Origin: Pseudoalteromonas shioyasakiensis
Lineage (GTDB): Bacteria > Pseudomonadota > Gammaproteobacteria > Enterobacterales > Alteromonadaceae
NCBI RefSeq assembly: GCF_019134595.1
Contig: NZ_CP077770.1
Coordinates: forward strand, 2,662,501 to 2,726,500
Length of the DNA stretch: 64,000 bases
Reading direction: 5' to 3'
Below, piece after piece: positions 42,479-51,231 of this stretch (the first letter of the stretch is position 1; every line of letters starts with the position of its first letter). The notes beneath the pieces were generated by a model. The model was given only the letters and a program-made list of their open reading frames with translations, searched no databases and had not been told where the DNA came from. The position numbers were made by a program, and so were the translations under genes.

Positions 42479-43165
42479 TTAACTTACACTCACTTTCAAT
42501 GCTGACGATATGGCAATTGGCGCCGCTATAATCGCTATGATTAGCATGGCACCAAGGATTGCAAGCTGTCCGCTATAGGCAAGCTCCATAGAGCTGGTAT
42601 CAATAGCCGAGGTTGCAAAAATTAGTACAGGGATATACAAAGGCAAAACAAGCAAACTCATTAAAATGCCGCCTTTTTGTAGTCCCACAGTAAGTCCAGC
42701 GCCAATTGCGCCAATGAAGCTAAGCAATGGCGTACCTAACAATAAGGTCAGAACGGTTGCTAAAAGCGCTGAACTTTCTAAATTCAATAACAAAGCAAAT
42801 ACCGGGGTCATTAACACTAAAGGCAGCCCCGTGATCACCCAATGCGCTGCCACTTTTGCAAGGACAGTTAACGGTAATGGGTATGATGATGCAATTAATT
42901 GCTCTAATGTTCCGTCGTGATAATCATCACGAAATAGCTTATCTAGGCCCAACATAGTTGAGAGTAACGCAGCGACCCAAATAATGCCCGGTGCCATACG
43001 AGCAAGTAGACCGGGTTCAGGGCCAATTGCTAAAGGAAAAAGTGTAATAACAATAAGAAAAAACAAGATAGGGTTAACGATTTCAGCACGCTGACGAAAC
43101 GCTAATTTAAGATCTTTAGAAAAAACCGCAGTGAATAATTGCCAATACGAATGCTGTTTTACCAT
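42479..43165 (-). CDS. ccmB: CcmB, ABC transporter membrane subunit
   Basis: A 228-residue protein with six membrane helices; FSKDLKLAFRQRAEIVNPILFF at the start and LDKLFRDDYHDGTLEQL are typical CcmB segments. With CcmA it forms the ATP-driven complex that releases holo-CcmE. Its start shares one base with the ccmA stop. Confidence 0.94.
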   Translation of the reverse strand: MVKQHSYWQLFTAVFSKDLKLAFRQRAEIVNPILFFLIVITLFPLAIGPEPGLLARMAPGIIWVAALLSTMLGLDKLFRDDYHDGTLEQLIASSYPLPLTVLAKVAAHWVITGLPLVLMTPVFALLLNLESSALLATVLTLLLGTPLLSFIGAIGAGLTVGLQKGGILMSLLVLPLYIPVLIFATSAIDTSSMELAYSGQLAILGAMLIIAIIAAPIAISSALKVSVS

Positions 43166-43785
43166 CAGTGGCGATACTCCAAAGTCACTGTTTGTAGGTC
43201 ACTAAAATGTGTCGTTAAGTCTTGGTGGGTAGTTAAAAGAATCGCGCCACCAGCATTTAGGTGCTCAACAAAGCGTTCTTGTAAAAATGCCACACCGCTT
43301 TTATCAAGGGCCGTAAATGGCTCATCAAGGATCCATAGTTTGGCACTATTCAGCCACAGTCTTACTAAAGCGACACGGCGCTGTTGCCCTGCTGACAACA
43401 TACGAACAGGCACATCTTCAAGACCCACTAAGCCAATTTTAGCTAGGATCGGATACAAGTCTTGTTTGCTATCGTAGCCATTAATTTTTAGCCAAAATGC
43501 GACATTCTCAAGAGCAGTAAGTTGTGTATTTACACCCGTTTTATGGCCGATGAATAATAACTCTTGTGCATATTCATCATAGTATTTTGTAATCGAGCGT
43601 TCTTGGAACAAAACATCGCCTTCATCCGCCATAGCGAAACCCGCGATAATACGCAATAATGATGTTTTACCAGCCCCATTCGGACCAGCTAACTGCATAA
43701 TTTGTCCCGATTTCAAGCTGAAATTAAGATCCGCAAACAAACAACGATCTTGCTTGATGCAGGTGACGGCCTTAATGTGTAACAA
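43165..43785 (-). CDS. ccmA: CcmA, ABC transporter ATPase
   Basis: A 206-residue ATPase with Walker A GPNGAGKT at residues 34-41, signature LSAGQQRRVAL and Walker B LWILDEPFTALD. It is the first gene of the ccm operon, which runs through ccmI and probably mlaA. The divergent FliK-like gene starts 102 bases away; no promoter in that gap was clear enough to call. Confidence 0.95.
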   Translation of the reverse strand: MLHIKAVTCIKQDRCLFADLNFSLKSGQIMQLAGPNGAGKTSLLRIIAGFAMADEGDVLFQERSITKYYDEYAQELLFIGHKTGVNTQLTALENVAFWLKINGYDSKQDLYPILAKIGLVGLEDVPVRMLSAGQQRRVALVRLWLNSAKLWILDEPFTALDKSGVAFLQERFVEHLNAGGAILLTTHQDLTTHFSDLQTVTLEYRH

Positions 43786-43887
43786 GATGACGATTCTCTA
43801 TACCCAAAATTAGGCGTTAGTCTACCATAATGATAGGGTAATACGAATATTGCTTTAAAACGATTAACTTATATTTGATCTAAAATA

Positions 43888-46674
43888 ATGAATAAACAAA
43901 GCCAGTTGACTCTCAGCACTCAGCTTAATCTAGACTCAAAAGCAATCAGCAGTGCATCACAGCAATCACCTAATGATGCCTTAAAAATGCTGGCTGAGCA
44001 GAGCTTAACTGCCCGAAATATCGTGATTGGTAAGCAAAGCGTGCAAATGGACGTGCTAATCAATAACTCATGGCAAACACTGCGCTTATCAACAGAGCAA
44101 GAAAATCTTAAAACTGAGCGCTTTTTAGCGGCCAATATTCAATTAAGTAGTGATGGTAAACAGCTGACTATCACACCAGCACCGCTGACTATTACACTTG
44201 GCAAAAGCCAGCAATTACAAGCACTACTGAACTTGCTAACGCAAGGGAGCGCAAATACAAATATGCCGCACCCTGCTCAGATTGCGCCAAGTAAACCTTT
44301 ACTACAACTACCAACATTAAAAGCTGAGTTTGCTCTTAACAATAGCCTGGTTGCTCTTTTAAAAGCTGAAGCACCACTTAAAGCCATTTTGCTGCCTGCT
44401 ACCAACCAACAAAATAGCTTTAATTTAAACATAATTAATCGCTTTGGGGATTCACTTCATCAGCAAAGTGTTAGCCAACAAAAAGTAGCCGAGTTGGTGG
44501 CTAAGCTAACCCCTGAAATGAATTTAAAATTAGCTGGGCAACAAGTACAGTTAAGCGTTGCAAACAAGCAAAGTAATGAATTAACTTTACCGCTACCTAC
44601 AATATCGCCAAAACAAGCTAAGCAAATTCAAGCCCAGTGGCAATTTCATCCTCATGCATTAAAACTAATACCCCAGCAAGTTAAAAATACTGTTGAACTT
44701 ATAAATAAAGCACCTGTGCAACAAATACTGTTAAAGAACTCGTTATCAGAGACATTCAATCAAGCATTAAAAAGCCAAGCTGTTGAACCTAAGAATACGT
44801 TGATAGCGCCATCGAGCAGCTCAAATTCCCCCATTAGCTCTTGGCTAAAAGACAGTTTTGCTGATTTAAAAACGCGTATTAGTGATGCTGTGCGCTATTT
44901 TGAAAAGCTCCCCGCTACCACCAAAGCGGCTGTTAACCAGTCAACGCATCAGCTGATTGAAAGCAAAAATACGATTAGCCAACTGGGCTTTAATGCTAAT
45001 AAAATCAATATAGTAAAGTTTGCCGCTATTCAACAAAGCTCGCTACAACACGCCGCCCCCCAAGTAGCGCAAAAAATCAGTGGGCCAGTTTCAGCAAATA
45101 CGCCATTACCTGCGACTAAACAGACAGAGCCATTAACCGAAAGTCAGTCTACAAAGCAAGTTAGCTTACCCGTGAGTTATAACAAGGCTCCACCATTAAT
45201 ACAGTTACTGCAACGGATAAAAGTCAGTTTAGAGCCGATTGCTAGTGCACAAACTCAGGCGAGTCAAACAGCAATAAACAGTAGCAAAACACAACCACCA
45301 TTGCTGAGCACAGATAACAATTTGCAAAAAGCGCCTGTAGACAACAAAGCGGTTAGCGGCGCTGTTACTGCCATGAAATCTGACAGACCAGCCACAGAGC
45401 AGCTCGCTCAAGCTAAAAATAACCTTGCTAATTCAGTAGTTAAAAATCTTAGTGAGCAGATTACACAAACTAAACAAGCGACATTAAACTCAGCGCCCAA
45501 CCCTACTGCACAAAATGCAAAGCCAGATTTAAAAGGGGCACCTGCTCCTTCGCAACAACAAGCTGGTCGAGCAATAAAAACAGTGGCTAAAAACCTTGTA
45601 GCGGCAACGCCTAATGAACAAATAAAACAGAATAACTCAGCGACTCGAACAGCAGCTGAGCAAACAGCAGGGTTACAAAAAGTTGCTCAGCAGCAAACTC
45701 AATTACATGCCCCCTACTTAGCTTTGAAAGAACCTAACTTGAGTCAGCCATTGTTGCCGATAAGACCGATTGAGGCCACGCTGATTGCGAAGCTATTACC
45801 GCTTCCTGAAAGCAAACCTTTAGCAAGCACACCTCTACCAGTGCAATTAACAGAAAAACTTGTAGCTCTGAGTGAGCAAAACACATCGTCTTCGGTAGAT
45901 TTAAATCGACTCGTAAATCAAGCATTTAATCGCATGATCTCGAGTCAAAACATGCATCCTACTACGATTGAACGAGAGCTTTTAAGTATCCTCAGGCCAA
46001 CAGCATTACCTAGCCAGACTCAGCAAGCGAGCTTTAGCCAAGGGTTAGAACAATTAGCAGTGGCTTCACTTGCCGCGCCAATTATTAATCAAGCACCAAC
46101 CAACCTTAGTTTTAATAATCAGACTGGTCTTGATGCCTTACTGCAAGTGTTAGTGCCCAACTTTAAAGCCGTTAACGGTAATAAATTACTCGAGCAGCTA
46201 CAGCAGCCTGCGATGCAAGCCATGGCGGCTGAAGCCTCACAACTAAAAAACACGTTGGCTCAGGTGCAAACAACACCTATCAATCAGCAACAAGATAATA
46301 GTGCTTTAGCGCAGTTTTTCTTACCGATGAAGTTACCTCCTGAAACAGGGCAAACAGAAATCAGCTTAGGACAATATAAAAAGCCAAGTAAAAATAAACT
46401 CGAAGCGAAAAATGTCTGGTTTGTGCGATTAAACTTTGATTATGCTCAGCTTGGCAAGTTACAAATTACCGCAGAGGTGATGGATAAAGCGGTTGATTGC
46501 CAGTTGCTAGCGTCTTCACAAGAAGTGACAGCGCTTGCTCATCCGCATTTAGAAACGCTGCGTCATAAATTAGCAGGCCATGGCTTAAATGTAGGTGAGT
46601 TAAACTTGCAACAAGGGACGTCAAGCCACCAAGCTTTTTATAAATCCCATGCGATTATTAACATTAAGGTGTAA
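43888..46674 (+). CDS. FliK-like protein with hook-length-control C-terminal domain
   Basis: A 928-residue protein. The first 800 residues are low-complexity, rich in Gln, Asn, Ala, Ser and Lys, with no recognised fold. The last 110 residues resemble the FliK C-terminal domain: KNVWFVRLNFDYAQLGKLQ, AEVMDKAVDCQLLASSQEV, HLETLRHKLAGHGLNVGELN. In FliK this domain contacts FlhB and switches export from hook to filament proteins. The protein is far longer than ordinary FliK (about 400-700) and lies apart from the flagellar operons. The next gene encodes an FlhB C-terminal-like protein, the expected partner. Its role as a second FliK is inference. Confidence 0.75.
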   Translation: MNKQSQLTLSTQLNLDSKAISSASQQSPNDALKMLAEQSLTARNIVIGKQSVQMDVLINNSWQTLRLSTEQENLKTERFLAANIQLSSDGKQLTITPAPLTITLGKSQQLQALLNLLTQGSANTNMPHPAQIAPSKPLLQLPTLKAEFALNNSLVALLKAEAPLKAILLPATNQQNSFNLNIINRFGDSLHQQSVSQQKVAELVAKLTPEMNLKLAGQQVQLSVANKQSNELTLPLPTISPKQAKQIQAQWQFHPHALKLIPQQVKNTVELINKAPVQQILLKNSLSETFNQALKSQAVEPKNTLIAPSSSSNSPISSWLKDSFADLKTRISDAVRYFEKLPATTKAAVNQSTHQLIESKNTISQLGFNANKINIVKFAAIQQSSLQHAAPQVAQKISGPVSANTPLPATKQTEPLTESQSTKQVSLPVSYNKAPPLIQLLQRIKVSLEPIASAQTQASQTAINSSKTQPPLLSTDNNLQKAPVDNKAVSGAVTAMKSDRPATEQLAQAKNNLANSVVKNLSEQITQTKQATLNSAPNPTAQNAKPDLKGAPAPSQQQAGRAIKTVAKNLVAATPNEQIKQNNSATRTAAEQTAGLQKVAQQQTQLHAPYLALKEPNLSQPLLPIRPIEATLIAKLLPLPESKPLASTPLPVQLTEKLVALSEQNTSSSVDLNRLVNQAFNRMISSQNMHPTTIERELLSILRPTALPSQTQQASFSQGLEQLAVASLAAPIINQAPTNLSFNNQTGLDALLQVLVPNFKAVNGNKLLEQLQQPAMQAMAAEASQLKNTLAQVQTTPINQQQDNSALAQFFLPMKLPPETGQTEISLGQYKKPSKNKLEAKNVWFVRLNFDYAQLGKLQITAEVMDKAVDCQLLASSQEVTALAHPHLETLRHKLAGHGLNVGELNLQQGTSSHQAFYKSHAIINIKV

Positions 46675-46679
46675 TTCTT

Positions 46680-46988
46680 ATGAGTGAACAAGCGGTGCAT
46701 AAATCAGTAATTGGCTTACTCTACGAAGCTGGTAGCTCGCCACGAGTAACCAGTAAAGGCTTTGGTGAATTGGCTGAAGAAATCGTCAAACTTGCTGAGC
46801 AAAAAGGTATTTTGATACACCAAGATGCGGATTTGGCCCAAACCTTATCGCATCTTGAGTTAGGTGAAGAAATACCGAAAGAGCTCTATTATGTCATTGC
46901 CGAGTTAATTGCTTTTTCGTACGTATTGCGTGGTAAATTTCCACCAGGTTGGCAAGACTTTCAAGGTAAGCTCAACATTCAAGCCTAG
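46680..46988 (+). CDS. FhlB, stand-alone FlhB C-terminal-like export-switch protein
   Basis: A 102-residue protein homologous to the cytoplasmic domain of FlhB/YscU. It begins at SVIGLLYEAGSSPRVTSKGF, the part that follows the self-cleaving NPTH site in FlhB, and ends RELYYVIAELIAFSYVLRGK-like (here KELYYVIAELIAFSYVLRGK). The NPTH motif is missing, in contrast to the full FlhB at 61253-62383. In Salmonella the C-terminal fragment is what remains after FlhB cleavage; a free copy could compete or help in switching. It begins 5 bases after the FliK-like gene, which suggests one operon. Confidence 0.85.
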   Translation: MSEQAVHKSVIGLLYEAGSSPRVTSKGFGELAEEIVKLAEQKGILIHQDADLAQTLSHLELGEEIPKELYYVIAELIAFSYVLRGKFPPGWQDFQGKLNIQA

Positions 46989-47006
46989 TGCTCAAATGTA
47001 CTCAAA

Positions 47007-47036
47007 TAAAAAAGCGCCTTATTGGGCGCCTTTTTG
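47007..47036. terminator. bidirectional terminator between fhlB and the che cluster
   Basis: AAAAAAGCGCCTTATTGGGCGCCTTTTT, stem interrupted by one bulge, with A- and T-runs. It overlaps the last codons of the minus-strand DUF2802 gene. Confidence 0.82.
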
Positions 47037-47423
47037 TTTATGAAGTGACATGAGTAGCTCAGCTTCGGCTCTGGGTAATTCGCATTCACGAATTATTTCT
47101 TCTAAATCAGCGCCTAGCTCAACCATTTTAACCGCTCGCGAATAAATTTTCGCATTCGGATCATCATATTTTTGTGCATCTTGTAGCTGTTCAAGCTCTT
47201 TACTTTTTTCTTCAACAGCAACAACGCGTTTGCCAATACTCAGCATGCCAGCTCGCATCTCAGCCACTTCGCTACGTAAAATACTCAATTGCTGTTGAGC
47301 TTCTTGTAACTGTTTTTGCTTGGCTTGAATCGCCGCCGCTTGCTTATTGTTATTGACAAAAATAAGCCCCAAACACACTAATACAAGTAAGATTGAGGCA
47401 CCAAACAAAGAGTATAACAGCAT
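47019..47423 (-). CDS. DUF2802 protein at the end of the fla/che cluster
   Basis: A 134-residue protein with one N-terminal membrane helix (residues 4-24), a coiled-coil region (about 30-85, rich in Gln and Glu) and a C-terminal helix-turn-helix-like part (KIYSRAVKMVELGADLEEII, RECELPRAEAELLMSLHKQ). DUF2802 proteins are often encoded beside cheW in polar flagellates. The C-terminal part resembles the end of the Bacillus swarming protein SwrB in general layout. Function unknown; a role in motility is likely from position only. Confidence 0.75.
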   Translation of the reverse strand: MLLYSLFGASILLVLVCLGLIFVNNNKQAAAIQAKQKQLQEAQQQLSILRSEVAEMRAGMLSIGKRVVAVEEKSKELEQLQDAQKYDDPNAKIYSRAVKMVELGADLEEIIRECELPRAEAELLMSLHKQKGAQ

Positions 47424-47438
47424 ATAATTTCCAAACGC

Positions 47439-47936
47439 TTATAGTGCGCTTAGCTCGTCCCACTCATCGTCATTTAATAATTTATTAAGATCAACCAAGA
47501 TCAGTAACTCACCATCACGGTTAGATACACCTTGGATAAACTTAGCACTTTCTTCTGTGCCAATATTTGGCGCACTGTCAATTTCAGAGCTACGTAGGTA
47601 AACCACTTCTGCGACACTGTCGACTAAAATACCAATCACTTGCTTTTCAGCTTCAATGATAACGATACGAGAGTTATCAGTGACCTCAGCACCCATTAAG
47701 CCAAAACGTGCACGAGTGTCGATAACAGTAACAACATTACCACGTAGGTTAATAATACCTAATACATAAGAAGGCGCACCTGGTACAGGAGCAATTTCGG
47801 TATAGCGAAGTACTTCTTGTACTTGCATTACGTTAATGCCGTACGTTTCTTCTTCAAGTTTAAAGGTTACCCACTGTAACACTTCATCGTTGCTATCAGC
47901 GTTTTTATTTGCTGACAGTAGTCTTTCTTCACTCAT
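47439..47936 (-). CDS. cheW: CheW, chemotaxis coupling protein
   Basis: A 165-residue CheW with the two beta-barrel subdomains: VTFKLEEETYGINVMQVQEVLRY, VPGAPSYVLGIINLRGNVVTV, DTRARFGL, VGILVDSVAEVV. CheW links chemoreceptors to the CheA kinase and builds the array. It follows parP by 21 bases. Confidence 0.94.
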   Translation of the reverse strand: MSEERLLSANKNADSNDEVLQWVTFKLEEETYGINVMQVQEVLRYTEIAPVPGAPSYVLGIINLRGNVVTVIDTRARFGLMGAEVTDNSRIVIIEAEKQVIGILVDSVAEVVYLRSSEIDSAPNIGTEESAKFIQGVSNRDGELLILVDLNKLLNDDEWDELSAL

Positions 47937-47957
47937 GCTATTACTCCGTAAAAATAG

Positions 47958-48716
47958 TTACTGCTCACGGCTGTCTAAGCCCTGCTCTAGCAATTGATTT
48001 AAATTTTCAACGTCAATCAAGGCGCACATTTTCTCTTTGATAACACCTGCAAGCCAAGGCCGCTTACCTGATTTTGCTCGCCATTTTACATCTTCTTTAC
48101 GAAGCGTAATATTATTTACGAGCTTTTCAGCCAATAATCCCCATTGACTGTCACCTAAGGTGATTAAATACTGATAATCTAATGATTGTTCTAATTTTTC
48201 ATCATACTTTTCTGGCATAACCCAACGTGCAGTATCAACAACATTTAGTTTTTCTTCACGGTTTAGCATTACACCTTTAAACCATTTAGGTTTACCAAAT
48301 AATTGGTTAACCTCAGCCAGCTGATGAATTCCCCCTAATGCTTTTAACGGTACAGCAAGCGTTAACCCTGCAACCTCAAAGAATAATGCCTGAAATTCAC
48401 CATCAAAATAGTCTTCTTGACGATCAGACGAGGTTTTTGCAACCAGTTCAGCTTTAGGTTCTGTGACTATATCTTTGATATTAGCTTGGTTCTCGGTTTT
48501 CTCAAGCTCTTTAGTCGGTTCTGGGGGTGGTAAAACAGGTTCTGGAGTAAGCTGAACGTCTGTCAGCTTTTCTTCCGTCTTAGTTTCAGGCTCTTTAACC
48601 TGCTCCAGCAGCTTTGCGACTGGCTCAAGATTTTGGTCTGTAGGCTCATCTTCACACAACAAAGCGCCCAAATATTGGGTCATCACTTTTTCATTGGCAA
48701 ATAAATGCTTACTCAT
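47958..48716 (-). CDS. parP: ParP, polar chemotaxis array protein with CheW-like domain
   Basis: A 252-residue protein. Residues 1-100 are a Pro/Glu-rich segment after a conserved start (KVMTQYLGALLCEDE, VAKLLEQV). Residues about 105-245 are a divergent CheW-like domain: EFQALFFEVAGLTLAVPLKAL, FGKPKWFKGVMLNREEKLNVV, WGLLAEKLVNNITLRKEDVKW. In Vibrio ParP this AIF domain binds CheA and receptors while the protein interacts with ParC to hold arrays at the cell pole. Position between parC and cheW is the same as in Vibrio. Confidence 0.88.
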   Translation of the reverse strand: MSKHLFANEKVMTQYLGALLCEDEPTDQNLEPVAKLLEQVKEPETKTEEKLTDVQLTPEPVLPPPEPTKELEKTENQANIKDIVTEPKAELVAKTSSDRQEDYFDGEFQALFFEVAGLTLAVPLKALGGIHQLAEVNQLFGKPKWFKGVMLNREEKLNVVDTARWVMPEKYDEKLEQSLDYQYLITLGDSQWGLLAEKLVNNITLRKEDVKWRAKSGKRPWLAGVIKEKMCALIDVENLNQLLEQGLDSREQ

Positions 48717-48718
48717 CT

Positions 48719-49489
48719 TTAACCTTGTGCAACTAAGTAATCAAGCAGCGCGCGATAGGCAAATACCCCACGCGAACGCGGGCAAAATTGAATCGGCACT
48801 TGTTGTGCTAAACTAGCATCTCTAAACTTTGTATCGACAGGAACCACGCCTGACCATACTTTATCTTTGTAATTATCCTGCAGAGTCTTGTAAGCTTCAA
48901 GTGATGCTTTAGTACGTTTATCGTACATTGTAGGAATAATTGTATATTGGTACTGTTTTGCTTGCGATGTTTGCATCAACTCCATCGTACGCATCATACG
49001 ATCAAGCCCTTTTAAGGCCAGAAACTCTGTTTGTACTGGCACTAAAATTCGCTCACTAGCTGCAAGAGCATTGACCATCAAAACCCCTAAAACAGGCGGG
49101 CAATCAATAATTGCATAGTCATAATGGTCACTAATTTTGGCCAGTGCTTTTTTTAGTATTAAGCCCATACCATTTTTATTGCCCATGCTTCTATCAAGCG
49201 TCGCGATTGCCATCGTCGCAGGTAAGATATCAAGGTTTTCAAGTGTTGATGGACATAGAGCCTGTAAAATTTCTTCACTGGCCATGTTATTGCCGCGCGC
49301 AAAGATATCATACACGCTAACTTCTAAGTCTTCTGAATCTATACCAAAATAATAAGTCAATGATGCGTGCGGATCGGTGTCAATAAGTAACACGCGTTTT
49401 CCTTGTAAAGCGAGAATACCAGCAAGGCTAACGGCTGTGGTGGTTTTCCCTACCCCACCTTTTTGATTCGCTACGGTCCAAACTTTCAC
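48719..49489 (-). CDS. parC: ParC, ParA-like ATPase for polar chemotaxis arrays
   Basis: A 256-residue ParA/MinD-family ATPase with the deviant Walker A KGGVGKTTT at residues 10-18, Walker A' DTDPHASLTYYFG and DYAIIDCPPVLGVL. In Vibrio, ParC (ParA-like) recruits ParP and the chemotaxis arrays to the pole. Its position, beside parP and cheW and with no ParB or parS site near, marks it as ParC rather than the chromosome-segregation ParA. This is not topoisomerase IV subunit ParC. Confidence 0.88.
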   Translation of the reverse strand: MKVWTVANQKGGVGKTTTAVSLAGILALQGKRVLLIDTDPHASLTYYFGIDSEDLEVSVYDIFARGNNMASEEILQALCPSTLENLDILPATMAIATLDRSMGNKNGMGLILKKALAKISDHYDYAIIDCPPVLGVLMVNALAASERILVPVQTEFLALKGLDRMMRTMELMQTSQAKQYQYTIIPTMYDKRTKASLEAYKTLQDNYKDKVWSGVVPVDTKFRDASLAQQVPIQFCPRSRGVFAYRALLDYLVAQG

Positions 49490-49500
49490 ATCACACCTTA

Positions 49501-50460
49501 TTATTGTTCATTGCGCGTGGTAATCCTAATGCCACCATGTGGTAATTGAATCACTTTAATGCTGTTGTCATCGCTTGGCAACTCAATTTCTGTCGTCTGT
49601 TGCGGTTGGTTTTGTGACTCTTGTTCAGTATTTTCTGGCTCTTTTGGCGGTAAACCATATTTAGACAATGCAACAACCACTTTGCGGTTTTCTGCGCGGC
49701 CTTGCTCAGTGTCATTACTTGCGAAGGGCGAATACTGACCGTAACCTTCAATAGCCATACGCGCAGGGTTAATGCCTAAACTCTCAAGCTCAACCAGTAC
49801 GGATGTAGCCCGCGCTACAGATAGCTCCCAATTTGAGCGAAACATCTCATTACGAATACCTTCGTTATCGGTATAACCACGCACGCGAATGTAGTTATCA
49901 ACCGGCGCGATAATATCTTTCACTAAACCAACAACTTGCTTGGCACGCTGCTGTGCAACAGCACTGCCCGATGAAAATAACATACCTGAACTTAATTCGA
50001 TGATAAGCCAATCTTGGTGAAGCTCTAAACTCGCTTCGCCATCACGAATTTCATCAATAAGCGCAGACTGTAATTTAGTAAGTAAGCTGTCGAGAGGCTT
50101 GCCGAGATGTTTTTTCTCAATATTGCTGGTTTCGCTTTGTCCATCGAGTAATTCAGGACCCTGCTCATCTTTACGAATGCTCTCACCGTATAGAATGTCG
50201 TTCTCAGGACTAACTCTGTCAGTTAATATGCCTGTGCCGTTAACCCCAGTGCCAACCTGTTGTTGCTGACGAGCTGATTTTTCGAACACCTGCTCCAGTG
50301 AGTCTGAGAGAATCTGAAAGTCTTCATTTTTACTAATTGCGATAGCATACATGACCACAAAAAAAGCAAACATGATGGTCATGTAATCGGCATAAGAGAC
50401 AAGCCAGCGTTCAGTATGTTGGTTTTTTGACGTGTTATGACGCAGACGACGGCGCATCAT
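49501..50460 (-). CDS. motD: MotD, MotB-like flagellar stator protein
   Basis: A 319-residue protein with one membrane helix near the start, preceded by WLVSYADYMTIMFAFFVVMY, where the Asp in YADYMT is the ion-binding residue of the stator. The C-terminal OmpA-like peptidoglycan-binding domain shows VRGYTDNEGIRNEMFRSNWELS and IEGYGQYSPFASNDTEQGRAENR. The last 60 residues are Gln/Pro-rich. It pairs with MotC, six bases upstream. In Pseudomonas such MotCD pairs act as a second stator beside MotAB. The ion cannot be told from sequence by eye. Confidence 0.88.
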   Translation of the reverse strand: MMRRRLRHNTSKNQHTERWLVSYADYMTIMFAFFVVMYAIAISKNEDFQILSDSLEQVFEKSARQQQQVGTGVNGTGILTDRVSPENDILYGESIRKDEQGPELLDGQSETSNIEKKHLGKPLDSLLTKLQSALIDEIRDGEASLELHQDWLIIELSSGMLFSSGSAVAQQRAKQVVGLVKDIIAPVDNYIRVRGYTDNEGIRNEMFRSNWELSVARATSVLVELESLGINPARMAIEGYGQYSPFASNDTEQGRAENRKVVVALSKYGLPPKEPENTEQESQNQPQQTTEIELPSDDNSIKVIQLPHGGIRITTRNEQ

Positions 50461-50466
50461 AATAAA

Positions 50467-51231
50467 TTACTCGTCAACTAAGCTTGGGCGCTCTACACGG
50501 TACGCCTCAAGTTTTAGTTCGATATTTAGTGGGCTTTCACCTTGCGAAATAGCAATAATGCCTTCAGCAAGTAGTTCATGATACAGCATTTTTTGCTCAA
50601 CTTGTTGCTTAAGTTTATTCGCCATCGGCAAGAATAATAAGTTAGCTAAACCAACACCGTAAATAGTAGCGATAAACGCAGTAGCCACACCGGCACCCAG
50701 TTTTTCAGGATCGGTGATAAATTGCATAGCCTGAATCAAACCGAGTACCGCACCTAGAATACCAATTGTAGGGCTATAACCGCCCATGGCTTCGTAAACT
50801 CGGCTTACCTCAAGTAAGCGCTCGCGCTCAAGCATTAAATCAATTTCAAGGGTATCTCTAAGCTTTTGCTCATCAACCCCATCAACAAGTAGACTCAAGC
50901 CTTTTGCCGCATACGGGTCTGAATGCGACAGCGCATCAGACTCAAGGGCTAAGTATCCTTCTTGGCGTGCTTTGTGTGACCAACGCTTTACTTGTTCAAT
51001 GGCTGCATCAATATCGTGATACGGCGGAAAGAACACCCAATGACTGATCTTCAGTGTTTTAGTAAAAACACTTGCAGGGGTTTGAAGCATCACAGCCCCA
51101 AGCGTACCACCGAGTACGATGATAAGCGCAGGACCATTAAACAGTGCAGAAACAACCCCGCCCTCTAATGCATAACCAAAGGCGATGGCACTTATCGCGA
51201 CAATTAAGCCAAGAAAAGATAGCTTATCCAC
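50467..51231 (-). CDS. motC: MotC, MotA-like flagellar stator protein
   Basis: A 254-residue protein with four membrane helices: [62 protein letters not shown] and [21 protein letters not shown]. The cytoplasmic loop has the conserved residues that touch FliG. Relatives begin MDxLSxxG, so I place the start at GTG 51231 (GTGGATAA overlapping the cheB stop) rather than a GTG at 51243. It forms the stator with MotD. Confidence 0.85.
   Translation of the reverse strand: MDKLSFLGLIVAISAIAFGYALEGGVVSALFNGPALIIVLGGTLGAVMLQTPASVFTKTLKISHWVFFPPYHDIDAAIEQVKRWSHKARQEGYLALESDALSHSDPYAAKGLSLLVDGVDEQKLRDTLEIDLMLERERLLEVSRVYEAMGGYSPTIGILGAVLGLIQAMQFITDPEKLGAGVATAFIATIYGVGLANLLFLPMANKLKQQVEQKMLYHELLAEGIIAISQGESPLNIELKLEAYRVERPSLVDE

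Noticed and set aside
48719-49489. Chromosome-segregation ParA
   Set aside because: No parB or parS-like site is near, and the gene lies between motD and parP/cheW, as polar chemotaxis ParC does.
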